A stretch of DNA of 64,000 nucleotides from JAJDNH01 sp964552395 (GTDB taxonomy: Bacteria; Acidobacteriota; Thermoanaerobaculia; Thermoanaerobaculales; Sulfomarinibacteraceae), in assembly GCA_964552395.1 (NCBI GenBank), contig CAZKGM010000005.1:79304-143303 (forward strand), written 5' to 3'. Position 1 is the stretch's first letter. Each line of letters starts with the position of its first letter. Shown piece by piece: positions 25,841 to 35,089 of the stretch. The notes under the pieces were generated by a model that saw only the letters and a list, made by a program, of their open reading frames with translations, made no database searches and was not told the DNA's origin. The translations under genes and the position numbers were made by a program.

Positions 25841-27786
25841 CAGTCGGCCTCCTTCAGCACCACCGTCGGGCTCGACAGCGCGATGATCCGGTCATAGGCG
25901 TGCTTCAGCTCCGCGTGGGCCGCAGCCGCATACATGTTCCGTCGCAGCTCTTTGAAGGTCGTGACGCTGAACGTGTGGTCGTCGGTCCTCGCGGCCTCGA
26001 TCCGGAAGGTCAAGGCGAGAGCGTGGACGTGCTCGGGCGCGGGCAGCGAGGCCACGGTCAGGTTGTCCGGGAGGTGGAAGACGACGTTCTGTCGTTCCTG
26101 GTAGCAGTAGGGAAAGAGGATGTTGGCGTACCGTTTGTCCGCATTGAAGGGGTTGGTCGTCTGCGAGGTCAGTCCGACCAGCCTGAAGAGGATCGTGTCG
26201 GCCGCCTCGTCGAGGTCGAAGGGGAGCGTGAACTCCTCCTCGACAACAAGGGGCTTCGCCGGATCGCTGAGGTTGTGAGTGTGCTGTGACACGAGCTCCG
26301 CGTCGCCGCCGAAGCTGTCCTTCAGACGTTCCTTGAGGACGTCGTTGATCTCATCCTCGGTGTAGTACGCGAGCTTCTTGCGCAGGGCGAAGCTCTGGTA
26401 TGGGTTGTAGGTGGTCGTGCGCTTGATCCGGACCTCGTCCTCCCCCAGGGTGACGTCGGAGCTGATGTCAGTGACGACCTCCGAGGAGGGGCGCGGCTCG
26501 AGCTGCTCGAAGCGGGCGCCGTCGTCACCGAGCACAAGCAGGGGCACGCCCCGTGCGCCGTACGGCATCTCGTCAGCAGGGAGGAGCTTGGTGGCCGGGG
26601 CGAGCCAGTGGACCTTTCCGTCCAGGGTGACCTGTAGCATGGTGCCGTCGAGCTGCGCGAAGGTGTGGAGTGGCTTGACGAACAGGCGCCGGTTCCACGG
26701 GCAGTAGTAGACGTACCGGACCTCGGCGCCCTCCACCGCGGCGTGGATGAGCGAAGCCAGGAGGCAGTTCATCTGCCAGTCCCAGAGGTAAGGGAACTTG
26801 ACCATCTCCGCGGGCCGATCGGCCTTCACCAGCTTCTCGAAGTAGTGCTTGTCGACCTTGGCGAGATCCGCCTTGGACATCGCGCTGAGTGGGGTGTAGT
26901 GCGAGGTCACGTAGTCGTAGGCGGCCGTCAGCGCCGCCTCGGGCGCGAGGCCGGCGAGCTCGTGGCCCGCGATCCGCTTGGTGGCCGAGCAGCGCTTCAT
27001 GGCGGAGCGGAGCTCGCTCCGGTAGTAGACCTTGCCATAGTCGAGCCAGAAGTCGTCGTACTTGATGTTGCTGTCGCTGTAGTAGAAGGCCACGTACTCG
27101 GTACGGCTGGCGTAGGCCGCCGAGTACCCCTCCTCGGGCAGGGCCGGGATGTCCGTCATCGTCGCCGAGCAGGTGTCGTCTCCGCCGTGTCTGCCGCGCT
27201 CGACCTGGGGCTTCGCGTGCAGGTTCGCCCCCATGAACCCCCACCGGTTCCCCGGCCAGGGGATGAAGGTGACCTCCGATCGCAGGCAGTAGATGGGGTG
27301 TTGGCTGTGCCAGACGTAGAACCTCCGCGGCCACTTGTAGGAGCGGTAGTAGGAGTACTCGACAATCGAGCCTTCCGTCAGCCCGGGAAGCGCGAAGCTG
27401 ATCTCGGTCCACTTGAGGCCCCACTCCTTCGAGACTTTCTTGGAGTGGATATCCTTGTCCTCGAGCTCGTGGACGGAGTCGTCGGGGTTCCAGACCGTGG
27501 CCCGGATGTTGCCGATGTTCTCCATCTGCGGATCGAACGACAGCTTCACAGTACCCCAGTCATCGATCCCCTTGTGAGTGAAGATCTTCATCCTCTGGAC
27601 GTAGGTCTCCCGCGACAGGCGGTTGGTGAATGTGTCGTCGATCGTGCCCTTCTCGAGCAGGATCACGGCATCCTGCATCCCCCGCGCCGGATCCGGCTGG
27701 AGGTTCTTCTCGAAGCTCGAGACGCCGGCACTGGCGACTCCCGCTAACGCAAGGGCCAAGGTCCACGCTTTGAGTGTTCGTCTCAT
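25840..27786 (-). CDS. Secreted DUF3857 / transglutaminase-like protein (paralog)
   Basis: A 648-residue protein with a clear signal peptide (MRRTLKAWTLALALAGVASA). DUF3857-like features are YVQRMKIFTHKGIDDWG and EGSIVEYSYYRSYKWPRRF. The region expected to hold the transglutaminase triad has QMNCLLASLIHAA and YYCPWNRR with a His in PLHTFAQLDG; the usual GDCKDK motif is absent, so the active site is degenerate or reorganised. It starts at ATG 27786 with GGGGAG 7 nt upstream. First gene of the pair, divergent from transketolase. Confidence 0.8.
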   Translation of the reverse strand: MRRTLKAWTLALALAGVASAGVSSFEKNLQPDPARGMQDAVILLEKGTIDDTFTNRLSRETYVQRMKIFTHKGIDDWGTVKLSFDPQMENIGNIRATVWNPDDSVHELEDKDIHSKKVSKEWGLKWTEISFALPGLTEGSIVEYSYYRSYKWPRRFYVWHSQHPIYCLRSEVTFIPWPGNRWGFMGANLHAKPQVERGRHGGDDTCSATMTDIPALPEEGYSAAYASRTEYVAFYYSDSNIKYDDFWLDYGKVYYRSELRSAMKRCSATKRIAGHELAGLAPEAALTAAYDYVTSHYTPLSAMSKADLAKVDKHYFEKLVKADRPAEMVKFPYLWDWQMNCLLASLIHAAVEGAEVRYVYYCPWNRRLFVKPLHTFAQLDGTMLQVTLDGKVHWLAPATKLLPADEMPYGARGVPLLVLGDDGARFEQLEPRPSSEVVTDISSDVTLGEDEVRIKRTTTYNPYQSFALRKKLAYYTEDEINDVLKERLKDSFGGDAELVSQHTHNLSDPAKPLVVEEEFTLPFDLDEAADTILFRLVGLTSQTTNPFNADKRYANILFPYCYQERQNVVFHLPDNLTVASLPAPEHVHALALTFRIEAARTDDHTFSVTTFKELRRNMYAAAAHAELKHAYDRIIALSSPTVVLKEAD

Positions 27787-27946
27787 GAGTAATCTCCCCG
27801 GTCAAGGTGTCGTTGCACCATACATATCACAGCCCGGGGGAGCCCGTAAGCCGCCACGGCAGGTCGGTTGGAATCCTGAGCCGGGTGTGTGCCTTGTCCA
27901 TGGTAGGCTTGCCGCGCTTCGGGTGAGCGTCCTCACGGAGGTTGCC

Positions 27947-29962
27947 GTGATTCCGAGCTTCGACGATATCGACTCACTGGCCATCAACACCATCCGCACG
28001 CTCTCGATGGACGCGGTGCAGCGCGCCGACTCGGGGCATCCCGGGACGCCGATGGCGCTGGCGCCGGTGGCCTGGCTGCTGTACTCGCGGTTCCTGCGCC
28101 ACAACCCGGCCGACCCACAGTGGCCGGACCGCGACCGCTTCGTGCTGTCCTGCGGGCACGCATCGATGCTGCTGTACTCGACACTGTACCTGTCCGGCTA
28201 CGACCTCGGCCTCGACGAGCTGCGGCAGTTCCGCCAGTGGGGCTCGCGGACGCCGGGCCATCCCGAGGTGAGGCTGACGCCCGGCGTCGAGACCACGGCC
28301 GGTCCGCTCGGCCAGGGTTGTGCGTGTTCCGTGGGGATGGCGCTCGCGGAGGCGCACCTGGCGGCCTGCTTCAACCGACCCGGGCACGAGATCGTCGATC
28401 ACATGACCTGGGTGCTGTGCTCGGACGGCGACCTGATGGAGGGGCTGTCCAACGAGGCGGCGTCGCTCGCGGGTCACCTCGGCCTCGGCAAGCTGGTGTG
28501 GATCTGGGACGACAACCGAATCACGATCGAAGGGTCGACGAGCCTGGCTTTCACCGAGGACGTCGAGGCTCGCTTCGCAGCGCTCGGCTGGCACGTGCAG
28601 CGGGTCGGCGACGTCAACGATCTGGCGCTTCTCGCCGGCGCCATGGAGGCGGCACGTGCCGAGAGAGCACGGCCGTCGCTGATCGCGGTGCGCAGCCACA
28701 TCGCCTTCGGCGCGCCGCACGCGCAGGACACCGCGGGGGCGCACGGCTCGCCGCTCGGCGAGGAGGAGATTGCAGCCGCCAAGCGCGCCTACGGGTGGCC
28801 GTCGCAGGAGCCGTTCTTCGTGCCCGAGGAGGCGCTGGCGAGGGGACGCCAGGCGCTCGCAGCTGGCGCGGAGCTGGAGTCTGCATGGCGTGAGAAGGTC
28901 GCCGCGTGGGAGCGCGAGCACCCTGAGCTCGCCTCCGAGTGGCGACGCCGCCTCGAGAGCGGCCTGGCCGAGGGCTGGGCCGGTACCCTGCCCGTCTACG
29001 CGGCTGGGGAGAAGGCGGCGACGCGGGCGGCATCGGGCAAGGCTCTGAGCGCGATCGCGGAACGGCTGCCGGAGCTGGTCGGCGGCTCGGCCGACCTCGC
29101 TCCGTCCTGCAAGACGCACCTCGGCATGTCGGGCGACGTTGAAGCCGGCGCGTGGGGCGAGCGCAACCTGCACTTCGGAATCCGTGAGCATGCGATGGGC
29201 GCCATGATGAACGGGATGACCCTGCATGGCGGCATCCGTCCCTACGGTGCGACGTTCCTCGTCTTCTCCGACTACGTGCGGCCGGCGATCCGCCTCGCCT
29301 GCCTGATGGAGCTGCCGGTCATCTACATCTTCACCCACGACTCGATCGGTGTCGGAGAGGACGGCCCCACCCACCAGCCGGTGGAGCAGGTGGCCGCGCT
29401 GCGTGCGATTCCCGGGCTGACCGTGATCCGGCCCGCGGATGGGAACGAGACCGTGGCCGCGTGGCGGATCGCGATCGAGCACTGGCAGGGACCGGTGGCG
29501 CTCATTCTCAGCCGCCAGGGGCTGCCGGTCCTCTCGGGAACGGCCGAGCTCGCCAAAGACGGCGTGGCGAGAGGCGCCTACACGCTCGCCGAGGCCTCCG
29601 GCGGGCAGCCGCGTCTGGTGCTGCTCGCCACCGGCTCCGAGGTGCAGCTGGCGACGGCGGCACGGCAGGAACTGGAGGCCGCCGGCATTCCGACGCGCGT
29701 CGTGTCGATGCCCTCGTGGGAGCTGTTCGACCTCCAGGACGACAGCTACCGGGCCGCAGTGCTGGGGACTGGAGTCCGGCGGCTGGCGATCGAAGCCGGG
29801 GTGACCCGAGGCTGGCGTGACTACGTCGGCGATCACGGGGCGGTGATCGGACTCGACCACTTCGGGGCCTCGGCTCCGGCTCCCGAGCTGCTGAAGCGGT
29901 TCGGGTTCACCATGGAGAACGTGGTCGAGAAGGCGCGCGGGCTCATTGAAGAGGAGGTGTGA
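27947..29962 (+). CDS. tkt: Transketolase
   Basis: Thiamine-diphosphate enzyme of the pentose phosphate pathway, moving two-carbon units between sugar phosphates. The 671 residues match family length. Features are NTIRTLSMDAVQRADSGHPGTPM, GPLGQG, the ThDP/Mg motif CSDGDLMEG with DDNRIT, and the pyrimidine-binding part HDSIGVGEDGPTHQPVEQ. GTG 27947 is chosen because GGAGG lies 5 nt upstream and homology begins there. The transaldolase gene lies 90 nt downstream. Confidence 0.96.
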   Translation: MIPSFDDIDSLAINTIRTLSMDAVQRADSGHPGTPMALAPVAWLLYSRFLRHNPADPQWPDRDRFVLSCGHASMLLYSTLYLSGYDLGLDELRQFRQWGSRTPGHPEVRLTPGVETTAGPLGQGCACSVGMALAEAHLAACFNRPGHEIVDHMTWVLCSDGDLMEGLSNEAASLAGHLGLGKLVWIWDDNRITIEGSTSLAFTEDVEARFAALGWHVQRVGDVNDLALLAGAMEAARAERARPSLIAVRSHIAFGAPHAQDTAGAHGSPLGEEEIAAAKRAYGWPSQEPFFVPEEALARGRQALAAGAELESAWREKVAAWEREHPELASEWRRRLESGLAEGWAGTLPVYAAGEKAATRAASGKALSAIAERLPELVGGSADLAPSCKTHLGMSGDVEAGAWGERNLHFGIREHAMGAMMNGMTLHGGIRPYGATFLVFSDYVRPAIRLACLMELPVIYIFTHDSIGVGEDGPTHQPVEQVAALRAIPGLTVIRPADGNETVAAWRIAIEHWQGPVALILSRQGLPVLSGTAELAKDGVARGAYTLAEASGGQPRLVLLATGSEVQLATAARQELEAAGIPTRVVSMPSWELFDLQDDSYRAAVLGTGVRRLAIEAGVTRGWRDYVGDHGAVIGLDHFGASAPAPELLKRFGFTMENVVEKARGLIEEEV

Positions 29963-30052
29963 GGTGGAGATTGCCGGTCGGGAGCCCGAGCCCAGGTTTG
30001 CGAGTGCCGGGAAGCTGGTGACGGGGGGATCGACGGTACGCAAGGAGGCGAC

Positions 30053-31156
30053 ATGAACCCGCTGGTGCGGTTGCACGAGGAGGAAGGGCAGTCCGTGTGG
30101 CTCGATTTCATCGAGCGCCGGCTACTCGAGGAGGGCGGGCTTGCCCGCCTGGTGAAGGAAGATGGCGTCCGTGGAGTGACGTCGAACCCGTCGATCTTCG
30201 ACAAGGCGATCGGTGCCGGGACTGCCTATGACAGCGCCATCCGTGCGGCGCTCGGCGACAAGCCGGGGCTCGCCACCGAGGCGCTGTACGAGGAGCTCGC
30301 GGTCGAGGACATCCGTTCAGCGGCCGACGTCCTGCGCGGGGTGTACGACGAGTCGGACGGCGCCGACGGCTTTGTCAGCCTCGAGGTCTCGCCCCACCTC
30401 GCGCACGACGCCGACGGCACGGTGGAGGCCGCGCGCCGCCTGTGGAGCTGGGTGGATCGGCCCAACCTGATGATCAAGGTGCCGGCGACCGCTGCCGGCA
30501 TTCCAGCCATCGAGACGCTGATCGGTCTCGGCATCAATGTCAACGCGACGCTGATGTTCTCCATGCAGGACTACGAGAGCGTGGCGGTGGCCTACATCAA
30601 GGGCCTGGCGCGCTGTCCACAGCCGGCGCGGGTGGCATCGGTGGCGTCGTTCTTCGTGAGCAGGGTCGACACCGCGGTCGACCGCGTGTTGGAAGGTCTC
30701 GGTGGTCCGGCCCTTGCGTTGCGTGGGACAGCTGCGACGGCCAACAGCAAGCTCGTCTACCGCCGTTTCACGAAGCTCTTCCACGGCGATGCCTTCGCGC
30801 CTTTGGCGGCGCGTGGAGCGCGCGTGCAGCGGCCGCTGTGGGCCTCCACGAGCACCAAGAACCCGGCCTACTCGGATGTGAAGTACGTCGAGGAGCTGAT
30901 CGGTCCGGAGACCGTGAACACGATGCCGCTGGCGACCCTCGAGGCGTTCCGCGACCACGGCCGCCCGCAGCGCGCGGTCGACGGCGACCTCGTCGACGCG
31001 GAACGAAGCCTCGCGCAGGTAGAGGCCCTCGGCGTCGATTTCGACGCGGTCACTGCCAAGCTGCAGGACGATGGAGTGCTGGCGTTCTCGGACTCGTACG
31101 ACGCTCTCCTCGCCGGCCTCGAGAAGAAGCGTCGACGGCTGGTGGAAGTTTCCTGA
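30053..31156 (+). CDS. tal: Transaldolase
   Basis: Transfers a dihydroxyacetone unit in the non-oxidative pentose phosphate pathway by a Schiff base. The 367 residues show GVTSNPSIF, LEVSPHLAHD, the catalytic Lys in LMIKVPAT, NVNATLMFS, and RPLWASTSTKNPAY with DTV-like TVNTMP. The length fits the longer bacterial transaldolase class. AAGGAGG precedes ATG 30053. It is adjacent to tkt, whose products it shares. Confidence 0.95.
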   Translation: MNPLVRLHEEEGQSVWLDFIERRLLEEGGLARLVKEDGVRGVTSNPSIFDKAIGAGTAYDSAIRAALGDKPGLATEALYEELAVEDIRSAADVLRGVYDESDGADGFVSLEVSPHLAHDADGTVEAARRLWSWVDRPNLMIKVPATAAGIPAIETLIGLGINVNATLMFSMQDYESVAVAYIKGLARCPQPARVASVASFFVSRVDTAVDRVLEGLGGPALALRGTAATANSKLVYRRFTKLFHGDAFAPLAARGARVQRPLWASTSTKNPAYSDVKYVEELIGPETVNTMPLATLEAFRDHGRPQRAVDGDLVDAERSLAQVEALGVDFDAVTAKLQDDGVLAFSDSYDALLAGLEKKRRRLVEVS

Positions 31157-31254
31157 AAGCAAGGGTATCCTGCGCCGGCGCGACTGACGGCCGCGGCGCC
31201 GGCGGCGCCGGTCCGGGAACCTGCAATCCGCTCTCTGCCGAACTGACGACGGGC

Positions 31255-31260
31255 TACAAT
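31255..31260 (+). promoter_or_regulatory. Candidate -10 box (TACAAT) of glmS
   Basis: TACAAT 41 nt before ATG 31302, which also has GGGGGAG as ribosome binding site. This gene therefore looks conventionally led, unlike the leaderless group. Confidence 0.4.
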
Positions 31261-31301
31261 GGCGCCCGCCGAACCGCGCGCGGCACCGACATGGGGGAGT
31301 T

Positions 31302-33128
31302 ATGTGCGGCATCATCGGGTATGCGGGATCTCACGAGACGGTACCGGTGCTTCTCGACGGCCTGCGCCGGCTCGAGTACCGCGGCTACGACTCTGCAGGA
31401 GTGGCGGTGGCCGGTGACGACGAGATCCAAATCCTGCGCGCCGCAGGAAAACTGGGCAACCTCGAGGAGCGGGCGTATGGAAGCCCACTCCGCGGCACTC
31501 TCGGGATTGGCCATACCCGTTGGGCGACGCACGGCGCCCCCACCGAGGCCAACGCGCACCCACAGACCGACAGCGCCGGCCGTGTTGCGGTCGTGCACAA
31601 CGGCATTCTGGAGAACTACGCCAACCTTCGCCACGAGCTCCTGGCGGCCGGGGTCGCCCTCGCCTCCGACACCGATACCGAGCTCATCGCGCAGCTGATC
31701 GGCGCCCGGAAGGGGCCGCTCCTGGAACGGGTGCTCGCCGTGTTGCCGCGCCTGGAGGGACAGTATGCGGTGGTGGCCCTGTGCCAGGACGATCCCGGCA
31801 CGCTGGTGGCGTTCCGCAACGGCCCGCCGCTGGTGATCGGTCTGGGCGCCGACGAGAACCTGGTGGCCTCCGATGTCACCGCGCTCGTGCAGCGAACCCG
31901 GCGGGTAGTCTTCCTCGAGAACGGGGACGTCGCCCGGATCTCACGGGACGGAGTCACGATCGTCGCTGCCGACGGCCGGGTGGTCGAACGACCGGTCGAG
32001 GAGCTCGACTGGGACCCGGGCAGGGCGGAAAAGGGTGGCTACCGCCACTTCATGCTCAAGGAGATCTGCGAGCAGCCGGATGCGCTGCGCAACACGGTCG
32101 TCGCCTACCTCGATGCCGAGCGCCAGGGTGTCAACCTGGACGGCCTCGGATTCGATCCGCGGCGCCTCGAGGCGGTGCAAAAGGTGCAGCTGGTGGCGTG
32201 CGGGACCTCCTGGCACGCCTGCCTGGTGGGCAAGTTCCTGATCGAACGACTGGCGGCGCTGCCGGTGGAGGTGGACTACGCTTCGGAGTACCGGTACCGG
32301 TCCCCCCTGGTCGGAGCCCAGACCCTGGTTGTCGGGGTCAGTCAATCCGGAGAGACCGCGGACACTCTGGCCGCGATGGAGCTGGCCCGTGATGCCGGCG
32401 CGCCGCTGGGAACGATCTGCAACGTCCGCGGTTCCTCGGCCTGGCGACTGGCGGAGGCGCGGCTGCTGACCCAGGCTGGGCCGGAGATCGGTGTGGCGTC
32501 GACCAAGGCGTTCACGACTCAGCTGGTGGCCCTGCTGCTGGTTGCGCTGGCGCTACGCCGCACCCGCGGCCTTGCCTCGGACGAGGATCGCGAGCTGGTG
32601 ACCGCGCTGCAGCGGCTGCCGCTCGCGGTCGAGCAAACGCTGGCGACGCCGGACGCGGTGTTCCGGCGCGGTGTCGAGCTGGTAGGCGAGCACGAGGACT
32701 CGCTGTATCTGGGTCGAGGCATGCTGTACCCGATCGCCCTCGAGGGCGCCCTCAAGCTCAAGGAGATCTCCTACCTGCACGCGGAGGGGTATCCGGCCGG
32801 CGAGATGAAGCATGGTCCGATCGCGCTCGTCCAGGAGGGCTTTCCGGTGGTGGCGGTGGCCACCCGGACCGCGACCCGCGACAAGCTGCTCGGTAACCTG
32901 ATGGAGGTCCGTTCGCGCGGTGCTTCGCTGATCGCGGTCGCGGAGCCGGATGCCGAGGAGGTCGCGCGGTTCGTGGACCTGGTCCTGCCGGTGCCGGCGG
33001 TGCAGCAGCTGTTGCAGCCTGTGGTCGCCGTGGTGCCGTTGCAGCTGCTGGCGTACCACGTCGCGGTCGAGCTCGGCCTGGACGTCGATCAACCCCGGAA
33101 CCTGGCCAAGAGCGTGACCGTGGAATGA
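31302..33128 (+). CDS. glmS: Glutamine--fructose-6-phosphate aminotransferase (isomerizing)
   Basis: Makes glucosamine-6-phosphate for peptidoglycan and other amino-sugar polymers. The 608 residues show the N-terminal Cys nucleophile (MCGIIGYAG), the glutaminase segments RRLEYRGYDSAG and GHTRWATHG, and two SIS domains with ACGTSWHA, SQSGETADT and AEGYPAGEMKHGPIAL. The C-terminus PRNLAKSVTVE is the conserved end. No glmS ribozyme is visible upstream. It overlaps the CLC gene by 4 nt. Confidence 0.97.
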   Translation: MCGIIGYAGSHETVPVLLDGLRRLEYRGYDSAGVAVAGDDEIQILRAAGKLGNLEERAYGSPLRGTLGIGHTRWATHGAPTEANAHPQTDSAGRVAVVHNGILENYANLRHELLAAGVALASDTDTELIAQLIGARKGPLLERVLAVLPRLEGQYAVVALCQDDPGTLVAFRNGPPLVIGLGADENLVASDVTALVQRTRRVVFLENGDVARISRDGVTIVAADGRVVERPVEELDWDPGRAEKGGYRHFMLKEICEQPDALRNTVVAYLDAERQGVNLDGLGFDPRRLEAVQKVQLVACGTSWHACLVGKFLIERLAALPVEVDYASEYRYRSPLVGAQTLVVGVSQSGETADTLAAMELARDAGAPLGTICNVRGSSAWRLAEARLLTQAGPEIGVASTKAFTTQLVALLLVALALRRTRGLASDEDRELVTALQRLPLAVEQTLATPDAVFRRGVELVGEHEDSLYLGRGMLYPIALEGALKLKEISYLHAEGYPAGEMKHGPIALVQEGFPVVAVATRTATRDKLLGNLMEVRSRGASLIAVAEPDAEEVARFVDLVLPVPAVQQLLQPVVAVVPLQLLAYHVAVELGLDVDQPRNLAKSVTVE

Positions 33129-34918
33129 GTGCCGTAGAGCCGTTACGCGGCGCCCACCTTGGGGCGCTGAGGGACCGCCTGTACCGGGTGCTGCTGCCGG
33201 GGAGCACCGGGATTCACATCCTGGCGATCCTGGTGGGCTCGATCTCCGGGCTACTGTCGGTCCTGTTCTGGCACGCCATCAACCTGGTGCATACTTTCGG
33301 AGACGAGAGAGCGCTGGCCTGGGTCCAGCACCAGCTGGGAGCCTCATGGGTGCCGGGGCGGCTGTGGATCGCGCTCTTCCCCGCCGTCGGCGCCCTGCTG
33401 ATGGGCTTCCTGACCCTGCGAATCGCGAGGACCCCCTCCAATCCGGGCGTGCCGACGATGATGCTGGATGCGCGGATCAGGCCGGGCTCGATCCCGCTCC
33501 GCTACCTCCCGATGACCTTCATCGCCGCCGCGCTGGTGATTGGCAGCGGCGGCTCCGCCGGAAGAGAGGCGCCGGTTGTGGCCATGGGCGGCATCATCGG
33601 TGGTCGTCTCGGCCGCTGGCTCGGGCTGTCGGCGCGACGGCGGCAGATCCTGATTGGCTGTGGCACCGGCGCCGCGATCGCGGCCGCGTTCAATGCTCCC
33701 CTGGCCGGAGTCTTCTTCGCGCTGGAGCTGATTCTCGGGGACTACACGGCAGGCACGATGTCGCCGGTGGTGCTGGCGTCGGTGGCCGGTACCGTCGTCT
33801 GCCGGGCGCTCGAGGGGGTGGGGGCGAGCCACTTCCGGGTTCCCCCGTACCATATCGGAGGCTGGCTGGAGATCGTCCTCTACGTTGGTCTCGGCTTGGC
33901 GGCCGGCCTCGTCGGACCGCTGTTCGCCCGCACCGAGAGGGCCCTTCACTCCATGTTCGCCAACTCCAGCCTGCCACCGGTCCTGCGCCCGGCGATCGGC
34001 GGGCTGGCCGTCGGAGCGGTGGCCCTGGTGCTGCCGCAGGTGATGGGGAATGGCTACGAGCACATGGAGGTCGCCCTTCGCGGCGACATGGTGCTGATCG
34101 TGCTCGTGGCGCTGGTGTTCGGGAAGGTGCTGGCGACCAGCATCACCCTCGGCTCCGGAGGTTGGGGCGGCGACTTTGCGCCGCTGCTGTTCGTCGGCGC
34201 CATGCTCGGAGGAGCCTACGGTGCGGGCCTCGACTACCTGCTGCCCAACCACGGCCTGTCGTCCGGCGCCTACGCGATGGTCGGGATGGGGGCGCTGCTG
34301 ACGGCGACCCTCCGCTGTCCGGTGACGGCGATCCTGCTCCTGTTCGAGCTCACGGGCTCGTACCAGGTCATCTTGCCGATCATGACCTCGTGCGCGGTCG
34401 CAATCCCGGTGTCGCGCATTCTGCTCCGGCGCGGCATGTACCACGGCAAGCTCGAGGAGATGGGCGGTCCGGCGGGCGAGCACCCGGAGACGAGGCTGCT
34501 GGCCGGCGTCAAAGTGGCCACGCTCATGCGCCCGCAAGCGGTGACGCTGGCAGCCGCCACGCCGTACCGCGAGATCCTGCGTGTGATTGCCACCTCCGAC
34601 CAGCTGGTGTTCCCGGTGGTCGGCGAAAGCGGCGGGCTTCTGGGCGCGCTGACCTTCCGGGAGCTTCGAGGACATCTCGATGCGGTGGAGCTGGCGGACC
34701 TCGTGGTCGCCGCCGATGTCGCTTCCGAGGACGTAGCCGTACTAACCCTGTCGGACAGCCTCGAGCACGCTCTGCAGCTGTTCGCGGCCGAGGAGCTCGA
34801 GGAGCTGCCGGTGGTGGAGGACCTGCCGGGGAAGCAGTTTGCGGGGATCCTCACACGACGCCAGGCCCTCGCCGCCCGCGCCCGCCTGTTGGCCGAGTGG
34901 GAGATCGAAGATCGTTGA
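33125..34918 (+). CDS. CLC-family chloride channel/transporter with C-terminal CBS pair
   Basis: Inner-membrane anion transporter of 597 residues. Selectivity-filter segments are GSGGSAGREAP (about 140-150, with the gating Glu), and GGWGGDFAPLLFVGAMLGG near 345. The internal proton-transfer Glu of ClC-ec1 (second E of FIIEE) is Leu here (FALEL, about 198-202), so strict Cl-/H+ exchange is uncertain. Two CBS domains follow from about residue 460 and may bind adenine nucleotides. Coupled to glmS by ATGA. Confidence 0.92.
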   Translation: MSAVEPLRGAHLGALRDRLYRVLLPGSTGIHILAILVGSISGLLSVLFWHAINLVHTFGDERALAWVQHQLGASWVPGRLWIALFPAVGALLMGFLTLRIARTPSNPGVPTMMLDARIRPGSIPLRYLPMTFIAAALVIGSGGSAGREAPVVAMGGIIGGRLGRWLGLSARRRQILIGCGTGAAIAAAFNAPLAGVFFALELILGDYTAGTMSPVVLASVAGTVVCRALEGVGASHFRVPPYHIGGWLEIVLYVGLGLAAGLVGPLFARTERALHSMFANSSLPPVLRPAIGGLAVGAVALVLPQVMGNGYEHMEVALRGDMVLIVLVALVFGKVLATSITLGSGGWGGDFAPLLFVGAMLGGAYGAGLDYLLPNHGLSSGAYAMVGMGALLTATLRCPVTAILLLFELTGSYQVILPIMTSCAVAIPVSRILLRRGMYHGKLEEMGGPAGEHPETRLLAGVKVATLMRPQAVTLAAATPYREILRVIATSDQLVFPVVGESGGLLGALTFRELRGHLDAVELADLVVAADVASEDVAVLTLSDSLEHALQLFAAEELEELPVVEDLPGKQFAGILTRRQALAARARLLAEWEIEDR

Positions 34919-35036
34919 CCTGCACCCGTGCCCGGCATCGAGTTCCCGCGATCTGCCACGGCCGCCGCTGCTGCGCGTGGGAGACGGGCGGGCCTCCCGT
35001 TCGCAGCGAAGCGATCGGTGGCGTGAGGAAGGCATG

Positions 35037-35056
35037 CCTGCCGACGTCCCGGCAGG
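35037..35056 (+). other. Short perfect hairpin in the pcrA leader region
   Basis: CCTGCCG and its reverse complement CGGCAGG are separated by 6 nt, about 35 nt before the pcrA start. No U-tract follows, so it is not a classic terminator. The rest of 34919-35089 shows nothing recognised. Confidence 0.3.
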
Positions 35057-35089
35057 GTGGGTGCGATCCGAGATGAGCGGAAGGGTGTA

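Noticed and set aside
27623..27946. 108-codon N-terminal extension of transketolase
   Set aside because: It would overlap the divergent secreted protein gene and has no homology; GTG 27947 has GGAGG at 5 nt.
31157..31301. glmS ribozyme in the glmS leader
   Set aside because: Only about 40 nt lie between the likely transcription start and the ATG, too short for the ribozyme, and no core motif is seen.
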